Source: Stakelama flava (GTDB lineage Bacteria > Pseudomonadota > Alphaproteobacteria > Sphingomonadales > Sphingomonadaceae). Taken from it: a stretch of 64,000 nt of DNA. A model generated the notes under the pieces. The model was not told the origin of the DNA and did no database searches. It was given only the letters and a program-made list of their open reading frames with translations. A program made the position numbers and the translations under genes. This document shows positions 27,831-36,690 of this stretch, one piece after another. Each line of letters starts with the position of its first letter. Positions within the stretch are counted from its first letter, which is position 1. The DNA is taken from NCBI RefSeq assembly GCF_019351405.1, contig NZ_JAHWZX010000002.1, forward strand, positions 248,001-312,000, given 5' to 3'.

Positions 27831-30008
27831 CTAAAATGAACGGCTGACCCGAACACCATATTGGCGCGGCGCACCGGCAAGCCGTCGCAGATTGTTGATC
27901 GCGGCGATATAATGCTGGTCGGTCAGATTGGTCGAATAGGCGGCAATCGTCCATGGCCCCTTGTCGAGGGTCAACTGCGCGTTGACGATGTCGCGCGCAA
28001 CCAGAAAGTCGCCCAGCGCCCGCTGTTCGAACAAGGTCCCCCATGTTGAAGAGATATGCGAATAATCGACGCGGGGGGTGAGCGTCATGTTGTCGTTCAG
28101 CGCAATTGCATATTGAATGCCCGTGCTGAGCGTAAAGCGCGGCGCATAACTCTGCCGATTGCCGGTAAGGTCGAGGCAGGTTGCTGTCTCAGGACCAGTC
28201 TCAGGATCGCAGACGCCGCTATGCGCCAAGCGCGGATCGAAGGCATAGAAGCGTCCGAGTTTCGAATTCGACACCGACGCCGCCAGATCGAATGCCAGCC
28301 CGCCGAACGACCCTTGGGCGGAAAATTCGACACCATACAGTTTGGTCGAACTCGGTACGTTGTACACGGACGTGATCGCAGGGGTGTCGGGATCGACGAT
28401 ACTTACCTGAAAATTGCGATAGTCGTTGTAATAGCCGCCCAGTTGCGTGCGCAAATGGCCGTTGAGCAACGTCGCCTTCCAGCCGATTTCGTAATCGGTG
28501 ACTTCTTCGGGTTCGAACGGCTGGGGTGTCACGAACGACAGGTTGACGCCGTTCAGTCCCCCCGCCTTGTGGCCGGTCGCGACGAACGCGTAAACGAAGT
28601 TGTCGGCATCGATTGTCCAGTTCAGCGCGACCTTGCCGGTAACTTTCTTGTCAGCGGTAAAGTCGTCCTGCGGAATGCTGATCCCATAATTGACGACGGT
28701 ATAGGTTGCCGTGTTGCGCGATGTTGACCGGGTCCAGCGTGCGCCGGCCTCAATCTGCAACCCTTGCGCCAGTTCGAAACCTACCTGCCCGAAACCGGCA
28801 AGCGTGGTGTGCGGGTTTTCTCCCTGAAGCGCCAGGGTGATGATGCCCGGCTCGGTCAAAAGATACCCTCCTTCGGGGAAGGTGTATTTATCGTCCTGCC
28901 AATACCCGCCAAGGACCCAGGTAAAGGGTCCGGTGTCTGGCGAAACGAGATTCACCTCCTGCGAAAGGATGCGCTCGTTCACATAATCGTGGAAGGTGTA
29001 ATTCGCCGCGCTCGACCCGTCATAATCGATATCTTCCTGTGTCGTGCCGCGCTGATATCCGCTGATCGAACGCAACTGGACACCGCCGGCAAAAGTGTAC
29101 GTCGCGTCGAGCACGATGCGTCCGCTTTCGTCCTTGCTGTGGTTATAGGCGTTGTTGGTGATGGTGAACGGATCGCTGGTGGCGGTGGCCGGGCTGCCCG
29201 GATATCCTCCGGTGGAAATATTGTTGTAATCGCCTTTCAGCAGGACGCGCAGTTGTGAGGTCGGCTGCCATAGCATGCTGATCCGCATGCTCTGCGAACG
29301 CAGCTTCCCCAGATCGCCATAATAGGAGCCGCTGGCGTCATAGAAGCTGTCGCGAACCTGGGTGTTGTTGGCGATGCGGACCGCCAGCGTGTCGCTGACC
29401 GGCAGATTGGCCGCCCCCTGCAGCTTGATATCGTTATAATTGCCGTACTGGGCGAGTGCGTACCCGCTGATTTCGTTCAGGACCGGGTTTGCCTCGGTAA
29501 TGAATACCGCGCCGCCAGTCGCATTCTGCCCCGCAAAGGTGCCCTGCGGCCCACGCAGCACTTCGACGCTGGCGATATCGTAATAGGGTTCGCTCTGAAA
29601 ATAGCCGGGGAACGTCGCAACGCCATCGCGATAGGTAATTACGCCGACGCCGACCGTGCTGCCGACCTCGCCCTTGCCGATCCCGCGAATGTTGAATTGG
29701 TTGCCCTGCCCTGCATTATTGACGGTTAATGAAGGCGACGCGAACTGGAGCTGGTCCACCGTGTTGACGCTCTTCTTCACAAGGTCATCGCCGGTCAGAA
29801 CCGTTGCGGCGACACTCGTGCGCTGAAGGCTGGTCGACCGACGTTCGGCGGTCACGACGATATCCTTGCTGACGTCATCTTCCGGCACGGACGGATTGTC
29901 GGATACGGCCTGGGCCGGATCAGGATCGACCGCCGCCTCCTGCGCCTGTGCACGAGTAGCGCAAAAGAACGCGACGACGGACATCGACAGCCAGAAACCT
30001 GTCTTCAT
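27831..30008 (-). CDS. TonB-dependent outer-membrane receptor
   Basis: Active outer-membrane transporter of about 725 residues. The signal peptide is MKTGFWLSMSVVAFFCATRAQA. A TonB box-like DIVVTAERR follows near residue 50, then a plug with TVDQLQFASPSLTVN and FNIRGIGKGEVG, and a 22-strand barrel ending in the aromatic-terminated VRVSRSF. ATG 30008 has GGAGAGG upstream. The type is common in sphingomonads for aromatic, lipid and glycoside substrates. The adjacent ligase, beta-mannosidase and hydrolase genes suggest a glycolipid-like substrate, by inference only. Confidence 0.92.
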   Translation of the reverse strand: MKTGFWLSMSVVAFFCATRAQAQEAAVDPDPAQAVSDNPSVPEDDVSKDIVVTAERRSTSLQRTSVAATVLTGDDLVKKSVNTVDQLQFASPSLTVNNAGQGNQFNIRGIGKGEVGSTVGVGVITYRDGVATFPGYFQSEPYYDIASVEVLRGPQGTFAGQNATGGAVFITEANPVLNEISGYALAQYGNYNDIKLQGAANLPVSDTLAVRIANNTQVRDSFYDASGSYYGDLGKLRSQSMRISMLWQPTSQLRVLLKGDYNNISTGGYPGSPATATSDPFTITNNAYNHSKDESGRIVLDATYTFAGGVQLRSISGYQRGTTQEDIDYDGSSAANYTFHDYVNERILSQEVNLVSPDTGPFTWVLGGYWQDDKYTFPEGGYLLTEPGIITLALQGENPHTTLAGFGQVGFELAQGLQIEAGARWTRSTSRNTATYTVVNYGISIPQDDFTADKKVTGKVALNWTIDADNFVYAFVATGHKAGGLNGVNLSFVTPQPFEPEEVTDYEIGWKATLLNGHLRTQLGGYYNDYRNFQVSIVDPDTPAITSVYNVPSSTKLYGVEFSAQGSFGGLAFDLAASVSNSKLGRFYAFDPRLAHSGVCDPETGPETATCLDLTGNRQSYAPRFTLSTGIQYAIALNDNMTLTPRVDYSHISSTWGTLFEQRALGDFLVARDIVNAQLTLDKGPWTIAAYSTNLTDQHYIAAINNLRRLAGAPRQYGVRVSRSF

Positions 30009-30079
30009 GCAAACCTCTCCATTCAGCGCGCTCTTTGGCGCGTCCGATGTCGGGGATAGCCGATTATATCGCCGCGTCA

Positions 30080-30105
30080 ATATTGATTGATAAGACAATC
30101 AATAT
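30080..30105. promoter_or_regulatory. palindrome upstream of TonB receptor, probable TetR operator
   Basis: ATATTGATTG and CAATCAATAT are perfect inverted arms separated by 6 bases. The site lies 72 bases upstream of the receptor ATG and just past the ligase stop. It shares the AATATTG half-site with the palindrome at 31811-31834. Confidence 0.6.
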
Positions 30106-30107
30106 CT

Positions 30108-31688
30108 TTAACCGACCAGGACGCGCAGTTGCTTCTTGTCGATTTTACCGGTTGCGGCGAGCGGCATCTGATCCAGCCGAACCACGGCATCGGGCATCCA
30201 CCAGCGCGGCACGCGTCCTTCAAGCGCGCCTGCGATATCGGCATCGCTTACCTCCGCTCCGTCGCCCGGCTGCTCGATCACCACGACCGGCCGCTCCCCC
30301 CAACGCGGATGGGGTCTGCCGACGATCGCAACCTGGCCGACTTGCGGCAACGTTCCGAGGATCGCTTCCATCTCTCCTGGATTGATCCATTCGCCGCCCG
30401 ACTTGATGAGGTCTTTCGAACGGCCGGTTATGGTCAGCGTCCCGTCCGTGGCGATTTCCGCAAGGTCGCCCGTATCGAACCAGCCTTCGGCATCGGTCGC
30501 GTCATTTTCCTGATCCAGATATCGATCGACGACGCTATGCCCCCTTGCCTGCAAATGTCCTTCGGCATTGCGCTGTTGCGCCAATGGGCGCCCTTCCGCG
30601 TCCGTCAGGCGCAGATCGACGCCTATTGCCGGTCGCCCGGAATTCATCGCACTGCGTTCGATGGTATCAGCAGGCGTTACCGTCCCCAGCGGCGACAGTT
30701 CGGTCATTCCCCAACTCGTCTGGATTGCAACGCCCAGCCGGCTTTCAATCCGGTCCATCAGCGCCTGAGACATCGGCGCGCCCCCGATAAGCACGCGTTT
30801 GAGCGTCGGCAGATCACCGCCCACGGCGTCGAGATGGTCGACAAGGCTGATCCAGACGGTGCCGATCCCGACAGCGACCGTAACCGCTTCATCCGCAATC
30901 AGCCGGGCGAGGCTGGCTCCGTCAAGGTGACGGCCCGGCAATATGAAGCGCGCGCCGACCGACGGAACCGCGAAGGGGAGACCCCATGCATTGGCGTGAA
31001 ACATCGGTACGGCAGCGAGCACGACATCGCTCGCGCCCAGGCCGATGACATCGCGCTGCGCCAGCACCAGAGTCTGAAGATAGGTCGACCGATGGGTGTA
31101 AACGACTCCCTTGGGCGCGCCGGTGGTGCCAGATGTGAAGCAGATTCCCGCAGGCGTTTGCTCGTCGAACCCGCCCCAGGCGACCGACGGTAGCGATCTG
31201 TAGAGAAGTTGCTGTCGCGAAAGCTTCGTTGCCCGACCAGACGCGAATGACGGAACAGGATTTCCCGGCTCTTCAAGCAGGATAATATGGGTCAGCGAGG
31301 GGCAGGCATCGACCAGTTCAACCGCAAGATCATATTGATCCGGACTAATCGCGATCAGTCGATCGCCGACCTGCCGAACCATCGCGGCGATCGTTTCCAC
31401 GCCCAGCCGCGGATTGAGCGTATGACAGGCGATGCCAAGGCCGAACGCCGCATACCAGCACTCCATATGCGCCTGACTGTTCCACGCCAATGTGGCGATC
31501 CTGTCGCCCTGCGTCAGACCGATCTGAGCGAAAGCGGCCGATAGCTTCCTGCTGTTGTCATATAACGTTCGGTACGTGACCCGTTCAGGTTTCGCGTCAT
31601 GACCCGCGCCCGTCACCACCTGCGCTTCCGGGTGCCATTTCGCGGCATGTTCAAGCAGTTTGTCGAGCGTCAGCGGATAATATTGCAT
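30108..31688 (-). CDS. AMP-dependent acyl-CoA ligase
   Basis: ANL-superfamily ligase that activates a carboxylic acid to its CoA thioester. The phosphate-binding loop TSGTTGAPKGV lies near residue 175; WGMTELSP and the GWFDTGDLAEI hinge region follow; the catalytic lysine region is TGKIDKKQLR at the C-terminus. The N-terminal half (RIATLAWNSQAHMECWYAAFGLG) resembles medium-chain fatty-acid and methylmercaptopropionyl-CoA ligases. There is no signal peptide. The ATG at 31688 directly follows a possible TTG start at 31691. It is divergent from the MFS operon and shares its control region. Confidence 0.9.
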   Translation of the reverse strand: MQYYPLTLDKLLEHAAKWHPEAQVVTGAGHDAKPERVTYRTLYDNSRKLSAAFAQIGLTQGDRIATLAWNSQAHMECWYAAFGLGIACHTLNPRLGVETIAAMVRQVGDRLIAISPDQYDLAVELVDACPSLTHIILLEEPGNPVPSFASGRATKLSRQQLLYRSLPSVAWGGFDEQTPAGICFTSGTTGAPKGVVYTHRSTYLQTLVLAQRDVIGLGASDVVLAAVPMFHANAWGLPFAVPSVGARFILPGRHLDGASLARLIADEAVTVAVGIGTVWISLVDHLDAVGGDLPTLKRVLIGGAPMSQALMDRIESRLGVAIQTSWGMTELSPLGTVTPADTIERSAMNSGRPAIGVDLRLTDAEGRPLAQQRNAEGHLQARGHSVVDRYLDQENDATDAEGWFDTGDLAEIATDGTLTITGRSKDLIKSGGEWINPGEMEAILGTLPQVGQVAIVGRPHPRWGERPVVVIEQPGDGAEVSDADIAGALEGRVPRWWMPDAVVRLDQMPLAATGKIDKKQLRVLVG

Positions 31689-32002
31689 CAAGAATTCGTC
31701 TCACCAGCCATCACGTCATCCTCTCGCGCGGGACATCAGGATGCTGATCCGCAAAGACTTTTTCGCTTCGTCGACGCAGCCAATTTTCCCGCGCCATCGG
31801 ACTGGCACCAAATATTGTTTTGGTCAACAATATTGAATGTCTATTCAAGATCATTGCGGTTTGATAGGCGTCGGACGAACCGCCGTCATCAAGAGCGCGG
31901 AAAATTGGAGAGCGAAATGGCCCTGCGGATATTCACGCCGAACCGAGGAGCAGAAAGGATTCGCGCCACCGGCGAATCGACCCTTCATTCGCGGCAAGCG
32001 CC
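31689..32002. promoter_or_regulatory. divergent control region of ligase and MFS operons
   Basis: A 314-base gap with AT-rich patches at 31810-31850. It must hold promoters for the ligase (minus) and the MFS-mannosidase-hydrolase operon (plus). It contains the 24-base palindrome listed at 31811. I see no additional gene in it. Confidence 0.6.
31811..31834. promoter_or_regulatory. palindrome in divergent promoter, probable TetR operator
   Basis: AATATTGTT and AACAATATT are perfect 9-base inverted arms with the 6-base spacer TTGGTC. Arm spacing equals that of the site at 30080-30105, and the half-sites share AATATTG. Both are close to genes of the same island and nowhere else noticed in the window. 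Confidence 0.65.
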
Positions 32003-33316
32003 ATGCTGAACGAAACGATCGATACGCCGCCGATTACGGCTGTCGACGAGGCCCGCCCTACCCGCTGGGCATGGGTAATCCTGCTCGCGCTGATTTTGAT
32101 GACCGCCGGTGGCCTGCGTCTGGTGCTGACACCGCTGCAGGAAGCGGCGAAGCACGACCTGCACTTCACCGACCTTCAGATCGGCATGCTACAGGGCTTT
32201 GCCAAAGGCTTGCCGATCGCTGTCTTCGCGCTGCCCGTGGGGTTGGCGATCGACCATCTCGACCGTACGCGGGTGATGCTGTTTCTGGCGCTGTGCTGGA
32301 CAAGCGGCACGATCCTTACGGCGTTTTCATACAGTTTCGAGGCGCTTTTCGCCGCGCGCATGCTGGTCGGCCTTGGGTCGGGAAGCGCGCTTGCGGTGGC
32401 GATGTCGATCATCGCCGACCTGTGCGCTCCGCATCGACGCGGCCGGGTTTTGCTGGTCGCGGGCATCGGTGCGTGGACGGGAACGGCATTGGCATTCGCT
32501 TTGGGCGGCGCCCTTTTCGGCTATTTCAGCACGCACGGCTGGAGCTTTTTTCCGGACATGGCGGCGTGGCGATTGACGACGCTTGCGTTCGGGATTTTCG
32601 GCGTTGCGATGCTGATCCCGATCGCGATGTTCCGCGAACCGGAACGCCATGAGCGCGAACAGCGAAACAATGCCATGCTGCCCGCCCTTAAAGGGCTGTT
32701 GTCGCGATGGCGCTTCCTGGTGCCGTTGTTCCTGGGTCAGATGGCCGGCGGCATGGCGGAAGGCGCTTCCGGTATCTGGGCTGCTCCGGTTTTGCAGCGG
32801 CAATATGGCCTGACGCCTGACCAGTTTGGCGGCTGGATGGGCGGAATGATCCTGGTTTCCGGCATTCTGGGATCGGTGCTGGGAGGGGTCAGCGCCGATT
32901 GGGGCCAGAACAGCTCGCGACGCGGCGGAATAATGATCGGTGCGGTGGTGGCCACCGCCTTCACCATTCCGGCCGCCGCCTATCCGGTAATGCCGAATGT
33001 TGCGTGGTTCGGACTGGCGCTGGGCGTGCTGCTGCTCGGCTGCACGGTTGCCCAACTGGTTGGCCTGACTGCGGTGACCGTACTGATCCCCAACGAGGAA
33101 CGCGGCGTCTGCATGGCAATAATCGGGGTGATCGGCACCGTGGTGGGACTGGGCACTGCGCCGCTGGTCGCCGAACTCGGCACCGCGGTTCTGGGCAGTG
33201 AAGAACGCCTTCCGGAAGCGCTTGCACTGGTCGGTGTGGCAACAGGGGTTCTTGCGCTTGCGGGATATGTCATCACGATGCTGGCCGCGCCCGCCAGGCG
33301 GGCAGCGGCGGCATGA
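32003..33316 (+). CDS. MFS transporter
   Basis: Inner-membrane secondary carrier of 437 residues with about 12 membrane helices. The conserved loop 2-3 region is PVGLAIDHLDRTRVMLF, and helix 4 has RMLVGLGSGSALAVAMSIIADLC. It resembles the spinster-like/sugar-acid group of MFS carriers often paired with TonB receptors in sphingomonads. Its stop overlaps the beta-mannosidase start (ATGA), so the imported substrate is probably what that enzyme cleaves. Confidence 0.9.
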   Translation: MLNETIDTPPITAVDEARPTRWAWVILLALILMTAGGLRLVLTPLQEAAKHDLHFTDLQIGMLQGFAKGLPIAVFALPVGLAIDHLDRTRVMLFLALCWTSGTILTAFSYSFEALFAARMLVGLGSGSALAVAMSIIADLCAPHRRGRVLLVAGIGAWTGTALAFALGGALFGYFSTHGWSFFPDMAAWRLTTLAFGIFGVAMLIPIAMFREPERHEREQRNNAMLPALKGLLSRWRFLVPLFLGQMAGGMAEGASGIWAAPVLQRQYGLTPDQFGGWMGGMILVSGILGSVLGGVSADWGQNSSRRGGIMIGAVVATAFTIPAAAYPVMPNVAWFGLALGVLLLGCTVAQLVGLTAVTVLIPNEERGVCMAIIGVIGTVVGLGTAPLVAELGTAVLGSEERLPEALALVGVATGVLALAGYVITMLAAPARRAAAA

Positions 33317-35799
33317 ACGCACGCTGGAAAATCAGGGACTTTCGACCGGGCGAAGGTCTGGCGGAGGGAGCCGCAACAGGTAGCGGCGAAGGCTGGATCG
33401 CCGCTCGGGTGCCCGGCGACACCTACACCGCCCTGATAGCGGCAGGCCGTTTGTCCCACCCTTTCAAGGACCGTAACGAGGCAGCAGCCGAATGGGTTCG
33501 GGATCGTGAGTGGTGGTGGCACACGATACTGGATGTCCCATCGCCAAATCCGGACGACGACCCGGAACTGGTATTCGATGGCCTCGACACGTTCGCGGAC
33601 ATTTACCTTGACGGGATTTGCGTGGGACACGCGGATAATATGTTTCGCAGCTGGCGCTATCCGCTGCCGGCCGGCGCCACTGACAAGCATCACCTTGCCG
33701 TCTGCTTTCACCCGCCAACCGCGATGGTCGCCGGCGCGCCGCTGAAGACCTGGAGCACGTTCCCCGATCGCATCAGCCGCTCGCGGCGGCCGCTGATGCG
33801 CAAGGCCCAGTTCGGATGGGGATGGGACTGGGCGCCAGACCTGCCGACGGTCGGCATCTGGAAGCCAGTGCGGCTGGAACGCCAGACCAGGGGAATGGTG
33901 CGCAGCCTGAACGCCACCACCCGGTCGATTTCCGACGATCTCGCCCTGCTGGATGTCGATATCGACCTGTCGAGCCCTGAAGCGGTCGCGATCAGCTTGC
34001 TCGATCCCCAAGGCATCAACGTGGCGAATGCCAGCCGTCACGGCTCCGGCAGGGTCACATTGTCAGTGGAGGAACCTTGCCTGTGGTGGACGGCGGATCT
34101 GGGCGGGCAACCGCTTTACACCATCGTCGCGCATATCGCGGGCAAGCCCGATTTCAGACGCCGCATCGGCATTCGCACGATCGCCCTCGATCAATCACCC
34201 GACCCGGACGAGCCGGGAACGAATTTTTTCCGCTTCCTGATCAACGGCGTCCCGATCTTCGCGAAGGGGGCCTGCTGGGTACCCGCCGACTCGTTCGTCG
34301 GCTCGATAGCCGATCAGACCTATCGCGACCTGATTGGCCGCGCGGTCGACGCCAACATGAACATGCTACGCATATGGGGCGGCGGGATATACGAAGCCGA
34401 TATTTTCTATGACGCATGCGACGAATCCGGGCTTTTGGTGTGGCAGGATTTCATGTTCGCATGCGCCCCCTGTCCCGACACAGACCCGGCATTCGTCGAA
34501 AATGTCCGTGCGGAAATTATCGAACAGGTCTCGCGCTTGCGCCATCATCCCAGCATCGCCCTGTGGTGCGGCAATAATGAAAATCAGGCGATGCAGTTCT
34601 TCGATGACCGTGCAACGGGCAGGACAACGCTGCTGGAAGGATTGCGTATCTATGACGAGCTGATGCCGCAGCTTCTTTCGACACTCGATCCGGGCAGGCC
34701 ATACTGGCCGGGCAGTCCGTCGGGCGGCCCCAGCCCGAACAGCATGCGCGGCGGCGATGTCCATGACTGGACGGTATGGCACGGCGTTCCCCCGGTGCCG
34801 GACACCGAACCGGTCGGCGAATTCAACACGGCTTCCGCCAGCATTGCCTATACCCGCTACAACGAAGACATGGCGCGGTTCGTCAGCGAATTCGGCATTC
34901 AGGGCGCGCCGGATATCGGGACGTTGAAACGGTGGATGGCTCCGCAAGACATGGCTCCGGGCAGCGCCGGACTGCTCGGCCGTATCAAGGATGACACCGA
35001 CAAGGCAGCAGCGATGATGGCGCCGGTCACCGGCGCGCCGACAACGATCGAAGACTATGTCGATTTTACGATGCTCACCCAGGCCGAAGGACTGAAATTC
35101 GGGATCGAACATTTCCGGCGTCGCAGGCCGCACTGCTCCGGCGCTTTGATATGGCAGCATAATGATTGCTGGCCGTGCGTCAGCTGGAGCCTTGTCGATT
35201 ATGACGGGGTGGCAAAGGCCGCCTGGTATTCCGTTGCCCGCGCGTTCTTTCCTGTACTGGCCAGTTTCCGCCGCTGCGGGGATGCGGTCGAATTGTGGAT
35301 CACCAGCGACCTGCCGGCGCCGGTCCACGACACCATAAACATCGCCTACGCAACGATGGACGGCGAAATCGTGCCGCTCGCACGGGTCGATGTCGAAGTC
35401 GGTGGCTTGACCAGCATTTGCGTATGGCGTGGCCCGGCGTCCGATTGCGTGGATCGCGTGCTGATCGTTCGCAGCGAAGGCAACCATTTCCCGGCCAATC
35501 GCCTGCTGCTCGCTGCGGTGAAGGATCTGGCGCTTGCCCCCGATCCCGGTTTGACCGTCGCTTGCTCGAACACAGGGAAAACGCTGGAGGTACGCATCGC
35601 GGCAGTCCGCTATGCGCTCGGCATCCATCTTCGCGCCGACGATCCCGCGATCCGCATGGACGATAATTATTTCGACCTTGCGGGCGGCGAATGCCGCACC
35701 GTTCGCATCACCCATCGCGACGGCGCGGATGTCGCGCCGGACGCTATCACGATCGCAAGCTGGAACGATCGCCGCGCAAGCGCAATCAAGGGAGCCTGA
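33313..35799 (+). CDS. beta-mannosidase, glycoside hydrolase family 2
   Basis: Exo-acting GH2 enzyme of 828 residues that releases beta-linked mannose from non-reducing ends. It has the sugar-binding domain (FGWGWDWAPDLPTVGIWKPV near residue 170), an Ig-like domain, and the TIM barrel. GGGIYEADIFYDACDESGLLVWQDFMFACAPCP leads to the acid/base glutamate in LWCGNNENQ, and the nucleophile is probably Glu in FVSEFGIQG. There is no signal peptide, so it works in the cytoplasm on an imported small mannoside. It sits between the MFS and the hydrolase genes in one operon. Confidence 0.88.
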   Translation: MNARWKIRDFRPGEGLAEGAATGSGEGWIAARVPGDTYTALIAAGRLSHPFKDRNEAAAEWVRDREWWWHTILDVPSPNPDDDPELVFDGLDTFADIYLDGICVGHADNMFRSWRYPLPAGATDKHHLAVCFHPPTAMVAGAPLKTWSTFPDRISRSRRPLMRKAQFGWGWDWAPDLPTVGIWKPVRLERQTRGMVRSLNATTRSISDDLALLDVDIDLSSPEAVAISLLDPQGINVANASRHGSGRVTLSVEEPCLWWTADLGGQPLYTIVAHIAGKPDFRRRIGIRTIALDQSPDPDEPGTNFFRFLINGVPIFAKGACWVPADSFVGSIADQTYRDLIGRAVDANMNMLRIWGGGIYEADIFYDACDESGLLVWQDFMFACAPCPDTDPAFVENVRAEIIEQVSRLRHHPSIALWCGNNENQAMQFFDDRATGRTTLLEGLRIYDELMPQLLSTLDPGRPYWPGSPSGGPSPNSMRGGDVHDWTVWHGVPPVPDTEPVGEFNTASASIAYTRYNEDMARFVSEFGIQGAPDIGTLKRWMAPQDMAPGSAGLLGRIKDDTDKAAAMMAPVTGAPTTIEDYVDFTMLTQAEGLKFGIEHFRRRRPHCSGALIWQHNDCWPCVSWSLVDYDGVAKAAWYSVARAFFPVLASFRRCGDAVELWITSDLPAPVHDTINIAYATMDGEIVPLARVDVEVGGLTSICVWRGPASDCVDRVLIVRSEGNHFPANRLLLAAVKDLALAPDPGLTVACSNTGKTLEVRIAAVRYALGIHLRADDPAIRMDDNYFDLAGGECRTVRITHRDGADVAPDAITIASWNDRRASAIKGA

Positions 35800-35801
35800 C
35801 T

Positions 35802-36605
35802 ATGCCGTTCACCAACAACGAAGGTGCAAGACTTTATTGGGACCGCAAGGGAAGCGGCTCCCCGATCCTTCTTATCATGGGGCATCGCTACAGTTCGCGG
35901 CTCTGGTATCCGGCAAGGGACGCGCTGGGCGAGGATCATCAGCTTATCTGGTTCGACAATCGCGGTTGCGGGAAAACATCCACCACCGGCGGGGTTACGG
36001 TCGAAAAAATGGCGCGCGATGCGCTGGCGGTACTGGATGCTGCGGGAATTGAGAGCGCCCATATTTATGGCGTGTCCATGGGCGGGGTCATCGCGCTCGA
36101 TCTGGCCAGACAGGCGCCCGACCGGGTCCGGTCGTTGATCGTCGGCTGTTCCGGAATTCTGTCGCCGGAAAAACCGCACATGCCGAAATGGCTTTTGCCG
36201 CTTTACTTTCTGCCGACCCGACTGATGGTGCTGTTGCGCGGGCGCGGCGACGCCTATGGCAGCGCGGCTTCGCCCGAAAAGGTCCAAAAGGATCGCGCGA
36301 TGCTGGCCGACGATCCCTTTACCAAACGCGGTATCGCGGCCCAGGCGCTCGCGATGGCCAACTATACTATCGACAGGTCGAGCGTGGCGTCGATGCCCTT
36401 TCCGGCGCTGGTCCTGCACGGGGATGAAGATAGCACCGTTCCCTTCGCCTATGGCGAAGAGCTGGCCAAGGTACTTCCCCATGCCCGTTTCGTCCCGCTC
36501 CCCGGCGCAGGGCACAATTATTTCATCGCCCGCGGGGACGAGGCGAACAGTGCCGTTCGCCAATTCGTCGAACAGGTCGATGCCGGGACCGGGCGCGCGG
36601 AATGA
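35802..36605 (+). CDS. alpha/beta hydrolase
   Basis: Cytoplasmic serine hydrolase, 267 residues. The oxyanion region is near MGHRYSSRLW. The nucleophile serine is in GVSMGGVIAL near residue 95, the acid is in HGDEDSTVP and the histidine in GAGHNYF. ATG 35802 has GGAG upstream and follows the mannosidase stop by 2 bases. It is likely an esterase that removes acyl groups from the imported glycoside. That would explain the acyl-CoA ligase nearby, but many family members have other substrates. Confidence 0.88.
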   Translation: MPFTNNEGARLYWDRKGSGSPILLIMGHRYSSRLWYPARDALGEDHQLIWFDNRGCGKTSTTGGVTVEKMARDALAVLDAAGIESAHIYGVSMGGVIALDLARQAPDRVRSLIVGCSGILSPEKPHMPKWLLPLYFLPTRLMVLLRGRGDAYGSAASPEKVQKDRAMLADDPFTKRGIAAQALAMANYTIDRSSVASMPFPALVLHGDEDSTVPFAYGEELAKVLPHARFVPLPGAGHNYFIARGDEANSAVRQFVEQVDAGTGRAE

Positions 36606-36690
36606 CGCGAAAGCGCCCGGCATAGCGAACCGTCCGTCGCCTCGGCTGAAACGTACTCAGGGCAGCGCGCTCCGGCCCCGGCTTGCCTTT

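Noticed and set aside
34366..35715. A 449-codon minus-strand frame, and a similar plus-strand frame at 30087-31193
   Set aside because: They mirror the GH2 beta-mannosidase and the acyl-CoA ligase respectively. The real genes have catalytic motifs in the other strand.
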